Positions 1 to 12,754 of a DNA stretch of 64,000 bases are shown here, one piece after another. The translations under genes were made by a program, and so were the position numbers. Under the pieces are notes generated by a model. It was not told where the DNA came from, searched no databases, and worked only from the letters and a program-made list of their open reading frames with translations. This DNA is from Mesocentrotus franciscanus (lineage: Eukaryota > Echinodermata > Echinoidea > Camarodonta > Strongylocentrotidae), in contig CP137683.1 in NCBI GenBank assembly GCA_037976565.1, forward strand, positions 3,682,865 to 3,746,864. The letters are read 5' to 3'. Position 1 is the first letter of the stretch; every line of letters starts with the position of its first letter.

Positions 1-117
1 GATGGAAGCTGCATCTTTCAATGCAAAATGAGATGAAATGGTACTTGAAATTTTCTATTCTAATAACTTATAAAAAATACACAAATATGACTTGGACAAA
101 TGATCCCAAGGACTTGA

Positions 118-330
118 GGATGCACGATGGCTCAGTGATAGAGCAGTGGTCTCATTACCAGGAGGCCCCAGGGTCAAAACCAAGTCAATGCGCCATGCCC
201 TTTGGTACATGGCATTAATCCTCTTTACCCAGTCCCTCGGAGAGGACTTAAAGCCGTCGGTCCCCTGGTTGTTTACCTACAAGCATATACATGCTTTCTT
301 AGCAGTCGGGTAAAACAATCATTGAACATC
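118..330 (+). mobile_element. tRNA-derived SINE (copy 1)
   Basis: The 5' part resembles a tRNA: an A-box-like TGGCTCAGTGATAGAGCA near 129 and a degenerate B box GGGTCAAAACC near 172. A non-tRNA body follows, with CCTTTGG...GGCATTAATCC and the block GGACTTAAAGCCGTCGG. The same body block recurs inverted near 41.5 kb, so it is a dispersed repeat. The CTTTGG...CATTAATC segment is shared with the SINE at 38.3-38.57 kb. It is read as a SINE rather than a tRNA gene because the B box is degraded and no cloverleaf closes. Confidence 0.6.
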
Positions 331-3300
331 ATCAAATAGCCCAAAAGTTGATTTTTCAAGTCCATGCGATTATGTTCTCAATTAAACACAGTGCAAAATT
401 CGAAAAGATCTGAATTCTTGCACACATTTTCTAACCTAAATTTCTCGACAGACCATAATTTCATTCCCTGGATTTTTTGTAAAATGAAATACTCATCGAT
501 TCAATAATAGCTGATGAATATTGAGCTCTGGCGAGGACAACTCTTGAAGTCAATTCTGCATTGTTATCAACCGAAATGCCTTAATATGGCTTGTTTTCTC
601 CTCTTCGAATGTAAATAAAAAATTAAAACTTTGCTGGGAATCACATTCAATGAAGAGCACTTACCCAATTAAGCATACATGGGACTACATGTTTAATATA
701 TTCGTTGGTCCAACCAGCTAATTTTCCAAATTTTCCTACCAGTAGATGCTTTTCACTATATAAGCCACCATTCAATTTCTTTCACCACCTATTGGTGGAT
801 ATCAAATGCTTGTTTTTAGACCCAGTTGAAAAATTGTCAACCTCGAGATTATCTTACATGGCGTCATTGGCAGAAGATTGTATAACTACCTGATTTGAGT
901 AGTTTCATATAAAATAAGCACATGTATTTGAAGTTGCAGGCATTTTAATGCTAATAACCTTCTGCTTGAGTCAATAGTGTACGTCCTTGTCTGCGTACTG
1001 CCCTTCTGCCAGCCGCACAGCAACTTTTCGTTCTTACCAAAACTGCAAGACAACTTGTTTATTATTCTTCTGTTGTACCTTTACCTAGTATATCCTATCA
1101 ATACTTACATCCCCTTGGCTTTCCTCTGCCTCCGTCTCCATAGCCATAGCCTCATCGATATCAATCATTTTGGAGATATGATCAAATCACTCCCTCGAGG
1201 ATCAGAATTATTCTATTGGGAACTTAAATTCTCTAATGTACTCTCTCTCTCTTCTGATTGCGGATGACGATAGTAATGGAAATGTTAAGAGCTTGGTGTT
1301 ATTACATCTATATCAGGAACGATGAGTTGTCTGAAATGCTATTCCTCTAATGAGCGGTTCCCATGGCAAAGGCAAAGGTGAAGAATGTAAGAAAGAGAGC
1401 TTGAGGTAGGTATCAAGTACAGCTGAGTTGTCCGGATTGATTGAAAGTGATATTCCTGTAATGGACTTTGCTTTCCGATTCAAGGACAATTAAAATCCGA
1501 ATGTTAAAAAGCCTCGCTAGTATTGCCAGTAGAGTAGTCCGCACAGGGTAGCCAAGCAGAATTAATGCAGGCAAATAAATTTTATACCAAAGCACTTGAG
1601 TTGCGAAAATTCATGGCGTGTAGTCATGAGCTATCATCATACAGATCTTGGCTTCCAATTGAAAGCTATCATTCATGAATTAGTTTCAGTGTAACAATTA
1701 ATCCACATCAGCAATAAATTCTGCAAGTTGTACTTGCAATTCATACGATAAAGGGATTCCAGTAAAAAGAATCATGTAGCTTTGTAGATTTCACACAATG
1801 TACATTTGCTCAAAGCCACCAAAGGACATTCAACACATCATATTTCATTTCCAAGGAAAGTAATAAAATGTGCAAAATGCCTATTGCTAGACAAAACACA
1901 TCCGATTATGGCCTGATCAAGGAAAGCACCATATCTACCGTTTGGTGATTAATCACTTTCGCTACGACTGTCTCCGTAAGTTGGCAACAAATGTGAATCC
2001 TGATGAGTTATGGCTTCCACTATGGAATGAATGAATCCTGCATATGAAAGCATAAACTTGAAGAGTTCTACTTCAGCATGCAGGTACCCGTGATACTTTC
2101 ATGCATGAATTGATTGAATGCAATTATATTACACCGTGTGATTAGCCAACCTATACTGTTCTGTGAGTAGGATATAGTCACATACGTTAGGCATCTAGCA
2201 AGCACTTTTGGAATAAACACAGAATATCAGGAACAGATCAGAGTCAATATTCACATCATACTACCAGTTGAAGGGTTTAATAGTCGGAATATTATACCTC
2301 AATAAATACGCTGAAATATCATAATGACATAAACCTGTCCTTGTCATACATCAAGCAAGGATGTCTGACCTCAGATTATTGATGGATCAGACTCTGGTAT
2401 AGCGGAAAAACAGATATGCGTCCAAAATTGTTGTATTTCCTGGTTGATGGTGATACACACAAACATCAATGAGCTACAGTATATTCTAAGACATGGGGCA
2501 AATGAAGAGCTGTATTCCTCTCCGATGGGTAGAATCACCAGTGTAGCCTGGCTGAACAATGAAACAGAGAGATGGGTCGGAGAGAGAGAGATAGTAATGT
2601 GAACCAGCGTTATGCTAAAGAGACTGAGCTTGATCAAGCTCTCCAAGACCTGAACTGACCCGGTTCTGGCTAGCTTCACACAGTATATAAGTACACCACC
2701 ATCACCATCGCAGTGAACACAATGCTACGCTCTGAGTCCAGCCGCCGGCAATCCAACCAAGAGCATACTCAATTTACCATCCCCGAGCCAATAACGCCTC
2801 TACATGTGCTGTGTGATGGCGCACAGCCTATGATAATATATAGCACCGGTATTGGGATTCCAGCCGAGTGACACCGTATTGCACAAACCCTTGCTATATA
2901 CATTGCTCACACACTATATACATGACCCTAGTTCTTCTATGCTACGTCTCAGTTCAATGAGCATACTCAATGGGTCCCTATTGGCGCGATTATCGAGTCA
3001 GGCTCAGTTAGAATCTGATACTAGTACTACATGTTATCCTAGTATAGTCTAGGCATAGTGATTATTTGTATACCTTGTTTGTGTTTGCCATGAGATGGAC
3101 TATTTGCATTGAAGTGCTATAAATAATCAGTATTCTATACCTTCACAAATGGTAGGCTTTTATGAAAGAGTGCAAAGTCAAGGGCAAGCAAAGTGCAAAT
3201 CAGTCAACTTGGCCATGCCTAAGTAGAAGGAATGATACCTTGATGCTTGATTGAGTAAGGTGAGGTCCCAAGGCATCAGTAAATGGATCGTATCATTAAG

Positions 3301-3357
3301 AAAAGGTAGCACAGAGGCTGACAAAGGGTAATGATGGGTTGAGAATAGAGAGAGGGG
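331..3357. other. No gene seen
   Basis: AT-rich sequence with only short chance reading frames. No coding exon with both splice sites, no RNA gene and no clear repeat was found here. A weak purine run near 2578 is the only simple-sequence feature. Confidence 0.5.
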
Positions 3358-3830
3358 ATGGAGAAGAGAGAGGATGAGGAAGGGGGTGTGGCACATACAG
3401 AAGACACATGTAGAAGCAAAGGGAGAGAAGAGAGAGAGAGAGGGGAGAGGGGGACAGAAAGAGAGAGGGGGAGAGAGACACACACACACACAGAGAGACA
3501 GAGAGAGAGAGAGAGAGAAAGAGAGAAAGAGGAAGAGAGAAAGGGAGAAGACATACAGGGGAGAGAAAGAGAGAAAGAGTGAAAGGATGGAAAAGGGGGT
3601 GTGGCACATATATGTACAGAAGACACATGTAGAAGGAAAGGGAGAGAAGGAAAGGGAGAGAAGTAAGGGAGAGAAGTAAGAGAGAGGGGGAGAGGGAGAC
3701 ACAGAGAGACAGAGAGAGACAGAGAGACAGAGAAAGACAGCATGAGAGACAGAGACCAAGAAAGGGAGACAGAGTAAAATTGAGAGACAGAGTGAATTGT
3801 AAGTGATATATAACGGCCGGCTCATTATTT
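3358..3830. repeat. GA-rich microsatellite tract
   Basis: A strongly purine-biased tract (GAGA, GGGAGA, ACAC and AAAGAG units). It contains two copies of a block with GTGGCACATA...AGACACATGTAGAAG, near 3386 and 3600, so the tract grew partly by segmental duplication. Long open frames on the minus strand here are Ser/Leu repeats produced by the TCTC complement, not genes. Confidence 0.85.
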
Positions 3831-4330
3831 CTCCATTTTGAAAGATTGAAATATTGAAAGGGATACCATGTCATGAAACCGTTATGGTTCTCGCCTCCAG
3901 TGGTAGTGGCACATTGATGGAGGAGAAAAAAATAAGGGAGATTAAAAGAGAAGAGAAAATATAGAGAAAGAGACAGAAAGAGAAAGAAAGAGAAAGAAAG
4001 AGAAAGCAAGAAGTTAAAAAGACTGCTTCAGTTGATGTTTGTCACAATATCTTTAGAATATTATGCATTAAAAAATCTGACAATCTTATTTCTCCATTTT
4101 GAAAGATTGAAAGGGATACCATGTCATGGAACCGTTAGTGGCTCTCGCCTCCAGTGGTAGTGGCACATTGATGGAGGAAAATATACAAAGCGAGGGAGAT
4201 TAAAAGAGAAGAGAAAATATAGAGAAAGAGAAAGAGAAAGAAAGAGAAAGCAAGAAGTTAAAAAGATTGCTTAAGTTGAAGTTTGTCACATTATCTTTGG
4301 AACATTACACACACACAAATCTGACAATCC
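3823..4330. repeat. Tandem duplication, unit about 255 bp
   Basis: The block starting TTATTTCTCCATTTTGAAAG and running through GGATACCATGTCATG, CTCGCCTCCAGTGGTAGTGG and a GAAAGA-rich run occurs twice, starting near 3826 and 4088. The units differ by small indels (for example an extra 'atattgaaa' in the first), so this is an old local duplication. Confidence 0.8.
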
Positions 4331-4551
4331 TGGGATTCAGAAAAGTAAAACTAGAAAAATAAACCAAATCAAAGAGGAGAAAGAGGAGAGTATAGAAACC
4401 CTAAAAATTTACAATATATACATAGGTCATAGAGAAGTAAGAAATAACGCTCAATTAAAAATAAAAGACATATATATATATAGGTCTGTGAGAAAAGGGA
4501 CTGTGCACCCTGTAAACATGAATAAATATGGAAAGTAATTATATTCATAAC

Positions 4552-4760
4552 ACCAGCTCCAGCTCTGTGGCATTCTCTACCCTACCTTCTCTCGATGTCG
4601 ATATATTTAAGAAAGCCTTGAAGACCTATCTCTTTTTGGAGTCATGTTACATGAGTTTGGTAACCAATTTCAAAATGTAAAGCGCATAGAAAATTAAACT
4701 ATAAATATTATGGGCTATACAAATTGCATATTATTATCATTATTATTATAATGGGAAAAG
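4552..4760 (+). mobile_element. LINE 3' end relic (CR1/L2-like)
   Basis: Conceptual translation gives ALWHSLP followed, after a frameshift, by FKKALKTYLFLES. This is the typical C-terminal pattern of CR1/L2-group reverse-transcriptase ORFs (LWNSLP...FK..LKT.LF). It is followed by a 3' tail with AAAGCGCATAG and GCTATACAAATTG, then ATT repeats from about 4730. No RT catalytic domain is present: it is a 5'-truncated, frameshifted dead copy. Confidence 0.65.
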
Positions 4761-6396
4761 AAAGAAACTTAGATACAATTCTTTTAATAAATTATTGTTA
4801 AAATGGAAAACTGTAGGAAGGGAGACGCATTTCACAACAATCCTCATTTAGCACACAATATCAGACAGTCTATGTGAACCTTTTCTATTTGATATCTAAA
4901 TATGGACTGTAAATGACATTACATTAATGTTGACGTATGACCAATCTTCATCTCATTATGTTTGCATGTTGTCTTGAAAGGCAACGGTGTATGTCCCTAC
5001 GAGAGCACTGCAATATATATGCATAGCACAACCCTAGAGGCAATTCATCCAATGTGAAGAAAAAAATGAAGGGCAGTTTTTAACCTTTCTCCGGTTAAGG
5101 ATTCTTGTGTTTAAAATGGAGAACTTAAAGGTAGAACTTCAAAGTGAGTACCAGTAAGTCTGGTGAAAGTAAACATTCATTTGAGTGCTGTCTTATTTTT
5201 CATTACCATATAGAAGAAGTTAATAGTAAAGATGTAACACGAGGCTTTCAAACTAGTCACTTGGGCAGGCTTAGATCAAGCATGTTTATCACAATACATA
5301 GAATCCCATAATCCATATCTGTAAAAACTATTATTTCTATATTTATGATATTCAGCAAAAATTGATGATTTCTTATGATTTCAATAATCTTAAATCCTAT
5401 ATGAATTGCAATCACTCTTTCAGGTCGACTTCCAAACAGTGTATTTAAATTTTAAAAATAAATAAATAAACATTTCCGCCACCTGTACTTTTTAGGGTTT
5501 TTGATAAAGTTAAAAGAAGAAAACATGGTTATATTCATTTGATTTACTTTTATAACAAAACAAGGTACATGTACTCACAAAATATCATGCTGCTGTGAAG
5601 TTTCCTCCTCTGTAATAAATGGAGTATTCAACAATGTCTCTTCTATTTTTCCCTCTCTCTCTCTCTTTCTTTCTTAGCTATTTAGTCATTTGTTCCAGTA
5701 CATTTTCTTCAATAAAACATTGAAGATTCATGACTAAACCAAATGACACTACTGGAGGTTTTATGAATGAAGTTTGCTCTGACTGTAACCTAAAGATTTG
5801 CCTCATACTTTTCCTTCTTGAGATCTCATTGCCATCAAACACTTCGTCCCAATTTCCCCAAATAATATACTTTCACTTTTACAGCCACTTCGTCATTGTT
5901 TGTACAGAGATTTTATGTACAGATATTTGGAGAGCTACATTGAAGTACTTTTAAGGGAATGAATTCAATTCACCTCTCAAGATTTATAGCTTACACTGTA
6001 TGTATGACATGAATTGCATTCTGTTATTTTAATGTTGTAGTGACTCAACCAGAATTGATTGCATCTTGAAGACAGAGGTTCTCTCTCTCTCTCTTAAAAT
6101 ATCCAGTAATTTATCAAGTTCATTTCCTTCTCAATTATCTCACTCTCTTTTCATGCCCTCACTTAAAGATACCCTAAAATGTATTCTCCTAAAATTTCTC
6201 TCGTTCAGCTTGTACATTTGTCCTCCCTCCCTTCATTGTATTTTATGCTTTATGTGAATTATGAGATACATACAATTTGCAGAGAATAAGTGTGCCCTAT
6301 CACTTCAACAAATATGGTTCTATTTTTATTTTGGGAGAGGGGGAGGGGGTGTTTGCCCAATCATAAAGAACACTGAATAACATTACCAAGCAAGCA
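4761..6396. other. No gene seen
   Basis: AT-rich sequence with short CT runs near 5650 and 6080. No splice-bounded coding exon or clear repeat unit was found. Confidence 0.5.
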
Positions 6397-6528
6397 GGGC
6401 ATCATTTCACGAAACCGTCATAAGTACCAGTTCATCGACATCCCAGTCAAATGCGTGTTAATTTTAATACATGTGTTTCAATGAGATGTCGGCGCACTTG
6501 TACTTTTGACAGTTTCGTGAAACGCAGC
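6397..6528. mobile_element. Small hairpin MITE (H-like)
   Basis: Inverted ends: TTTCACGAAACCGTCATAAG on the left (from about 6405) and a matching CTTTTGACAGTTTCGTGAAA on the right (about 6504-6523), enclosing roughly 130 bp. The ends resemble the GGGCCC-GTTTCATAAAAC ends of the H-family hairpins elsewhere in the window. Too short to code for anything. Confidence 0.6.
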
Positions 6529-6573
6529 CAAGATACACCAAGAAAAACAAATTGTAACTGAATCAGTGACTTA

Positions 6574-6984
6574 GGGTGCGTTTATCGTGTCTTGCCACAG
6601 ATATGTACATATCGAACCCCACTATACGAACGTGATTTTCGGGATGTCGTGTTTATCGTCTCTTCACGATTCAATATAAAGGCCTTGTCTCTGCGCAGCT
6701 GCTTTGCGCCGTTTGACCCGGGAAGCAGATTAGCTTGGGAAGGTCCATAGAGCTATATGGGAAGGTCCGATTTGTATGTGGGGTTCAAAACAGCTTTGCG
6801 TTTATCATGTCTCAGAAACTTGATTCTGGCTGTATGTCACAATCAAAACGCACTTTTTCGGCGTTACAATATGCCCATATCTAAAGACGTTTGAAAAGGC
6901 TTTGCGTTTATCGCCTTTAAAATTTGCCTGAAAGACGTTTGAAAACGCTGATTCTAGGCAAAAAATTGGACGGTAAACGCAACC
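6574..6984. mobile_element. MITE J with TTA target duplication
   Basis: A 411-bp element starting GGGTGCGTTTATCG and ending CGGTAAACGCAACC, i.e. imperfect terminal inverted repeats, flanked on both sides by TTA (6571-6573 and 6985-6987). Internally CGTTTATCG recurs several times. A 3-bp TTA duplication is typical of PIF/Harbinger-type elements; that superfamily assignment is inference. Element K at 50.2 kb has related ends. Confidence 0.65.
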
Positions 6985-6987
6985 TTA

Positions 6988-9728
6988 GACCAACAGAATT
7001 TAACTTCTGTTGACTGGTTTAATATTTGATCCACTCTTTCTTGACCCGCCCATCTCCTTCCCTTGCCATCAACCCCCTTTCCGCTCCATTCCTGAGTATT
7101 GTTCTAAATTTGAAAGTGATGAGTATTTGTTTGACAAACTGACAGGAGTTTGCTGCTTGGGAGATTAATGACTTCCCCAAGTCAGCGCTCATTAATCAAG
7201 AAATGATAAGAAGTGCTCATTCTCTTTGCTATAAGTAGAAGTGCACCCATTGGAGAAAAAAAATTCACCTAAACATATGGTGCTTTTTCAAAGGAGTTTA
7301 ATTTTCAGTTATCTCAAACTTATACTTATAGTTTTTCAAAGGGTCAGTTAGTGTTTATTATAGCAGAGAAATAACTGAAACAGGTTGAAGTAAAAATTAT
7401 AAGGAAGTTGACATTTGTAAGTTGTAATTGATAGAACATAAATGTGTAACTCTCCAATTTTGTATGCAAGTTACTTTCTTCTTTAATAGTTTCAATATGA
7501 TGTTTTCCCATTTATATTTTTTCATTGCCTGTTTCACAGAAACATTATTGGACACAAATTCTCTCTTGTTCTGTGAGGCTTCCATGAAAATCTCTAATCC
7601 TACATACAAAAATTAAGATGACAAATTGTGTATCTAAAGATGATAGCTGCTTAAAAATATCTCAGAGTTGCCAATTTGTGATTAATTACATTCATATTTT
7701 GTTTTCTGTTGGTTTTTTAACTTTGGTTTTACTTCATTGCCACTTTAAATTGTAGGCGGTGCCTTTCATTTGATTTCCAGCCTACTGGTGTATATCATTT
7801 ATAACTCTAGCATGTGTATGCATTTCAAGCATAGCACTGTGCACATATGTATAAATATATCCTGCAGCTGACATTTCGTACATATCATTAGCATTAAACA
7901 TTAGATGGCCCTGGGTGTTTATGAGCAAAACGTGTACAGTACACCGTATGAATCAGCATGCATTCACAAGTTATCATCATTTTACTATACAGCTTCACAC
8001 ATGAGCTGATGCCACAATCAATCACTTGCATCCATTTTGTAATTACTTTCAGAATAATACTGTATATTTCACAAAATTGTTCAAATCTGACTGCCAAGTC
8101 CATGTTAGCTATAGTCAACCTGTTTATAAAATATAACATAAGGTAAATCAAGTAAAAATTGATCAAGCACTCTTCAAGCCACATAAACATTCTTTTTCTT
8201 CAAAAAATCAACAATTTTTTGAGAGCTAGATTAAAGCATTATTTCATTGATATATGATATTATGTAAAATTCATGTGAAATTTAACCATATGGCTGTGAC
8301 ATTTATTCAATTTTAACTAACCATTTTGAATGAATAAGTTAAAGAATGAAGGGTATATTTACTGCCCTCATGGCTCTGAACAGATGGAATGCATGCTAGA
8401 GAGATAGTCCTCGTCCCTTAGCAGATTTGTCACATTTGCAGCCATAAAATTCCCTCCTACAAAATGTATTCCAATCCAATCTCATAAATGCATGTTGAAA
8501 ATTCACATCCACATCAATACATTACAAACTCAGGAAGAATATGCTTCACGATGAAAACTAACAAATCCATCCAATCTACATATATTTGTTTATAATCCCA
8601 TAGAATCATCCTAGCAGAAACATGGCATTCTGCTGGAAGACATTCATTCCTTTCTGATCGAGTATAAATCCATATCAAATCGATTTCTAGTTTCTTTACC
8701 CAACCTGCTTCCTTTTTGTTCATACATGTTCATATTTTAAACATTTGAAAACAATTTTATTTTAAAATGACATTTGATGAAAGCAGAGACTAATGATATC
8801 TGGATGTGGTAAAAAGAAAAATACAAATATAATGCTACTTCAATTTGATTAGAGCCTCTGTATTATATACTTTTAGGAAAACTTGCATATAAATTAACCT
8901 CAAGGAGTATTCATATCTGCAGAAACCCCAGTTTTGTCCAGAATTCCCCCTCTCAAAAAAAAATGTTGACAAGGAACTAGAAGTCAATTTTATTTGGCCT
9001 ATGATGAAAATTCAGTGAAATCAGAATCACTTTTGGAGCTTTATCTTCAGTAGATACAAAAATGGCATGCCCTATTGCAAAACATACACATATTTTAGCA
9101 TGAGGACCATTAACTCTTTGATTTTATGGAGACAGGACATAATTCTATTGGCAATACCGTCGCTGATTTCTGTATTAGTTTGAAGAGACAAGGCCGACAG
9201 TACCTTACACATTAAGCTTTAATAGCAAAATTGCATTAACATAAAACCTCCACTCTACGGATTTTAATTAAGTTATCATGTCCGTTGCAATCTTATAAGG
9301 TCTCTCATCGTCTCCCATGTATCCCTGAGAACATTTTAAATTAAATGCAATTTTAAAGGTACTATCTAATGTTTTACTCTTGAGAAATCTGTCCAAACAG
9401 TGCGGGAGGCAAGATTATATGTGTGATAAACATTTTATGGAATATATCTTTAAAATCCCTCGAGTTATAATGATATCACAATTTTAAAGTTATCTGTACC
9501 CAAGGAGCTAAATACAATTATTATTGAAAATCAACAGCAATTTTGTCTCTTATAAAACATATGTTGATCCTTTGACCTGAACCTTTTAAGTTCATATTTC
9601 TATCACTCAAAAATTGATAACAAAACTTTTTGTTTAATGATTTAATGTAAATGCTGAATATAACACAGAGTGTTATTTATAACTGAAGTAAGTTATTACT
9701 TATTTCTGGACTGGAATACTAAACTACT
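6988..9728. other. No gene seen
   Basis: AT-rich non-coding sequence with only short open frames and no paired splice signals. No strong repeat structure was found by eye. Confidence 0.5.
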
Positions 9729-9730
9729 TA

Positions 9731-9958
9731 GACCAGTTTAATAACATATTCAAATTTATGGATGTTTCTTTACTGGGGACCTAGTGATGAGGTATTCCAT
9801 AAACCTGTTATTAATGAATGGACTATAATACTTAGAATCCACTCTGCATAAATTACTTGTTGCTATGTTGAGCAAGCCTCTGGCATGCTTTCAGGCTGTC
9901 AAAAACAAAGTTTGTTTGAAAAGTTGACATAAAATTTGAATATGTTAATAAACTGGTC
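9731..9958. mobile_element. MITE G, TA-flanked (copy 1)
   Basis: A 228-bp element with inverted ends GACCAGTTTAATAACATATT and AATATGTTAATAAACTGGTC, bounded by TA on both sides (9729-9730 and 9959-9960). A TA target duplication fits Tc1/mariner-type mobilisation (inference). A second copy with the same internal order, including GGGGACCTAGT and CCTGTTATTAATGAATG, lies at 37025-37258. Confidence 0.75.
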
Positions 9959-10481
9959 TAAGTCATTTTGTTTACAAGTACAGCTAGAAACACTCATTAT
10001 CTTTGTTCATCTACCATCCTGAATTAAAAAAAATATTGTTTAACTGTCTTCATGTCAAACACATGAATAATTTCCAGTTTGCATTGATTCTGTGCTATCC
10101 ATTTATGTAAAGTCACATGATTTAGAAAAGAGACTTTCTGGTTATAGTTATTTAAAAGTTTATCTTTTATCTTTTCCTGGCATCCATGTGACTCAACTCA
10201 AACCTTACTGTTGTTTTGTATTCACTGTTTTCATGATTTTGTATTTGCCCATTAAAATACTCATTTAGTCTTATGTCCCAGCTGGTGCCTGAGATGAAGT
10301 GCTGTACATGTTTAATTTCACCGTCATTTAGATCAAACCATATACTGTTCATCTTGCCACTCTAGAGGGCCCCCTTCATCATGTTCTTTTATAACCCATT
10401 TAGGAGAGCTATCCACTGTTCACAATCTATATAGCTACTTCATTTGATTCTTTAAAAATGAAATAAATATAAAATCATATA

Positions 10482-10610
10482 CTAAAATATAGTTGTTAAT
10501 TTGGAAATGACAATTTCTAATCTTTCATACTTCTTATTCATGATTTCTTTCAACAGGGTAGTTTCATTCAGTTCCATTGGAAGCCAATGGATCTGCTTTT
10601 CAAGAAAGCC
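10482..10610 (-). CDS. Possible terminal exon of the minus-strand gene
   Basis: On the minus strand a T-rich tract ends in TATTGTGCAG at 10611, a good splice acceptor. From there 42 codons stay open in phase 0 to a TAG at 10484-10482. The predicted peptide begins GFLEKQIHWLPMELNETT and ends in a Lys/Ile-rich tail. Phase 0 matches the exon that ends at 12591, so this could encode the C terminus. No convincing donor lies inside it. In AT-rich DNA an open run of this length can occur by chance, and I see no canonical AATAAA immediately downstream. It is a candidate only; the true 3' exon may lie elsewhere or outside the window. Confidence 0.35.
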   Translation of the reverse strand, partial: GFLEKQIHWLPMELNETTLLKEIMNKKYERLEIVISKLTTIF

Positions 10611-11553
10611 CTGCACAATATACAATAACAGTATAAAAACATAAGTATAATAATGCAATAATTAAAAATTGTTCATACATGTGGAATATCAAATTAAACA
10701 TAAATCTTTTTTTAAATAACACTATTTGAATCATACAATATTTATTATCAATTATTTATTTTTAAAAAAAACTGAATTATTACTTCATTCTGTGATTTGC
10801 AAAAACATAATCATCAACACTCCGTCATCCTTTATTCACCTTTCCATATAACCTTTATTTTGATGAAGAAAAACTCTCTCCCTAAAAATGTCACATTTTA
10901 AAGTGAGGGTTGATTTGACAGAATACCACAACAGCCATTTCATAAAGGCAACTACATGTACCATAAAACATTTCTGTTATTGGGTCTAATAATGTACAGG
11001 AACCCATCAGGGTTACCTTATTCAAAGTCTTTCCATCATATATAATTCACCAACTCTGTCACCACATTTTCATCTTCATTATTCATAATGATACTATTCA
11101 CAAGTGAATCACATTATTATAACCATGTGACAACCTCAACTTCTTCTCTCTCCCTCTCTTTTCTCTCTCTCCCTCTTTCTCTCTAGATGTTTCTTTATCA
11201 TCATAATCATCATCTACAAGTGAATAGTTGTCTAATCACTTTTCTCATTGAAATCATCACCTTTGATCAACCCTAAATACATTTTTTTTTAAATCTCGAA
11301 AGGCTTTTTCTTCAGATTTTCAACAGCCTCTCAGAGATAGCTGGTTTTGTAGCACCAGCTACCTCAAGGCTCTCAACCTACGCACGTAGAGGCCTCCTTG
11401 AGGACAGTCTGCGCAGGGGTTCTTCTTCAAAGAGGAATTCATGCAGCAGGTGGTCAGTATGATCACCACGACATGATTACCTCATCAGAATTTGTATCAT
11501 CAATGATTAGCCAACATCATCATTCCTTAATAACAGATAATCTTTCAGATCTG

Positions 11554-11700
11554 GGCCCCGTCTTATAAAAATTTACGATTGATCCGAATCAATCGCAAGT
11601 CCTCTAATCAATAGCAGGTTTGCAGTCCCCTATCTCTTATGTACATAGTTATAAGTTAATTGTGATTAAAATCAACTCTTTATAATTATAAGACGGGGCC
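11554..11700. mobile_element. Hairpin MITE H (copy 1)
   Basis: A 147-bp palindromic element, GGCCCCGTCTTATAA...TTATAAGACGGGGCC, flanked by CTG on both sides (11551-11553 and 11701-11703). The interior (GATTGATCCGAATCAATCG, CTCTTATGTACATA) matches the element at 58574-58730 in opposite orientation, which is also CTG-flanked. It lies in the putative intron between the exons at 12.6 kb and 10.6 kb. Confidence 0.75.
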
Positions 11701-12590
11701 CTGGTAATGACAGAAATATTAAAGTTCATCAAATACAAATAAATGATATCTGCCATTTGACTTTTGATAGAAGACATTTTGTATTGCTGTCAGCTGAGTA
11801 ATGAACAACAAAGCGATTGAGCTCGTAGTTCCAACCATGTGTTGACCGAAAAATCACACGTGCGTGTTGTGCTTTTTAGTGAATGCAATTTCCAGCAAGT
11901 TTTGTTAGTTTGTTAAAATTTTACAGGTCAGGTAATAATACATAATTCAGAATGAGACCTATAGAATTTCCTATAAAAATGTAACCTAGAAAATATGATT
12001 AACTTGAGTTTACAAATGACCAGTTGTGTCTTGTGAATCAATGAGGGCGCTAGTACCCATACTTTGCCCAGTATCTTATAGTGTTTGAATCCTAATGGGA
12101 GGCAAGGCCAGCTCTACAGGACTATTTCAGTAAGCTTTGTTTCCATCTACTGTAAAGCCCCCAAATTTCACATGAAACTTTTGAAATTTGTGAACGCCAG
12201 CCATTTTTATATCAACAAATTTTCTCGAAATGTAAAAATTCAGTAAGTGTCATGTGCAATTCAATCAATTCTTGGCATGAAGCTTTTGCAAAATCTGGCC
12301 GTTTTATCAAACTTGCTATCAGTCACAAGTTTCAAAATTTTCTGACAAATTTGCTTACAGCAAATCGAATGCAAGGATTTCAGTAGCTTATATCAGTTCT
12401 TGTAACTTGTCGGAAATAATTAATTTTATGACACAGAGCCCAGAACCACTCATAATATTTGTGAACATGAAACTGGTTTAACAACAGTATCAAGATATTG
12501 GAATCCTGTCAACATTCAGCAAATATAAATAATAATTGTTATCAAATAAATCACCACGATGCATCACCTAGTTACTGAAGATCAACTTAC

Positions 12591-12754
12591 CGGATGGAAG
12601 GGTACTGAGGTGGACTCTCCCTGGTCTGAGAACTGCCGGACGAGGACCCGCCGTGGCAGTCTCCTCTCCGGCTCTTTGTTGTAGTCCTGCAGTCTGAGTT
12701 GTTGAAGGCCACTCACGTAAGAATGGGACTGGGTGCTGCTGGGAGATCCAACTA
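12591..12754 (-). CDS. Coding exon, unidentified Ser/Arg-rich protein
   Basis: A 164-bp minus-strand exon. The acceptor reads TTGTTGATTTCAG at 12755 and the donor CCG|GTAAGT at 12590. It starts in phase 1: the leading TA completes a codon begun by G in the exon ending at 20872, giving Val. It then reads 54 open codons to phase 0. The peptide starts VGSPSSTQSHSYVSGLQQLR and contains LPRRVLVRQFSDQ and STSVPFHP. Base composition is clearly richer in GC than the surrounding introns, as expected for coding sequence. RQFS resembles a basophilic-kinase phosphosite (inference). I do not recognise the family; it looks like part of a disordered regulatory region. Confidence 0.75.

Noticed and set aside
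118..190. Possible tRNA gene from A/B-box-like sequence
   Set aside because: B box is degenerate, no cloverleaf pairing, and the sequence continues into a repeated SINE body.
3178..4009. Long minus-strand open frames rich in Ser and Leu
   Set aside because: They are translations of a GA/TC microsatellite; open in several frames at once with no splice or promoter context.
4020..4330. Direct repeats considered as an LTR pair
   Set aside because: They are immediately adjacent units with no TG...CA ends, primer-binding site or internal coding region.
11301..11470. Candidate minus-strand exon (peptide with FEEEPLRRLSSRRPLRA)
   Set aside because: Composition is exon-like, but no acceptor gives a phase compatible with the exon ending at 12591 and the frame closes without a convincing donor. 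Could be untranslated sequence.
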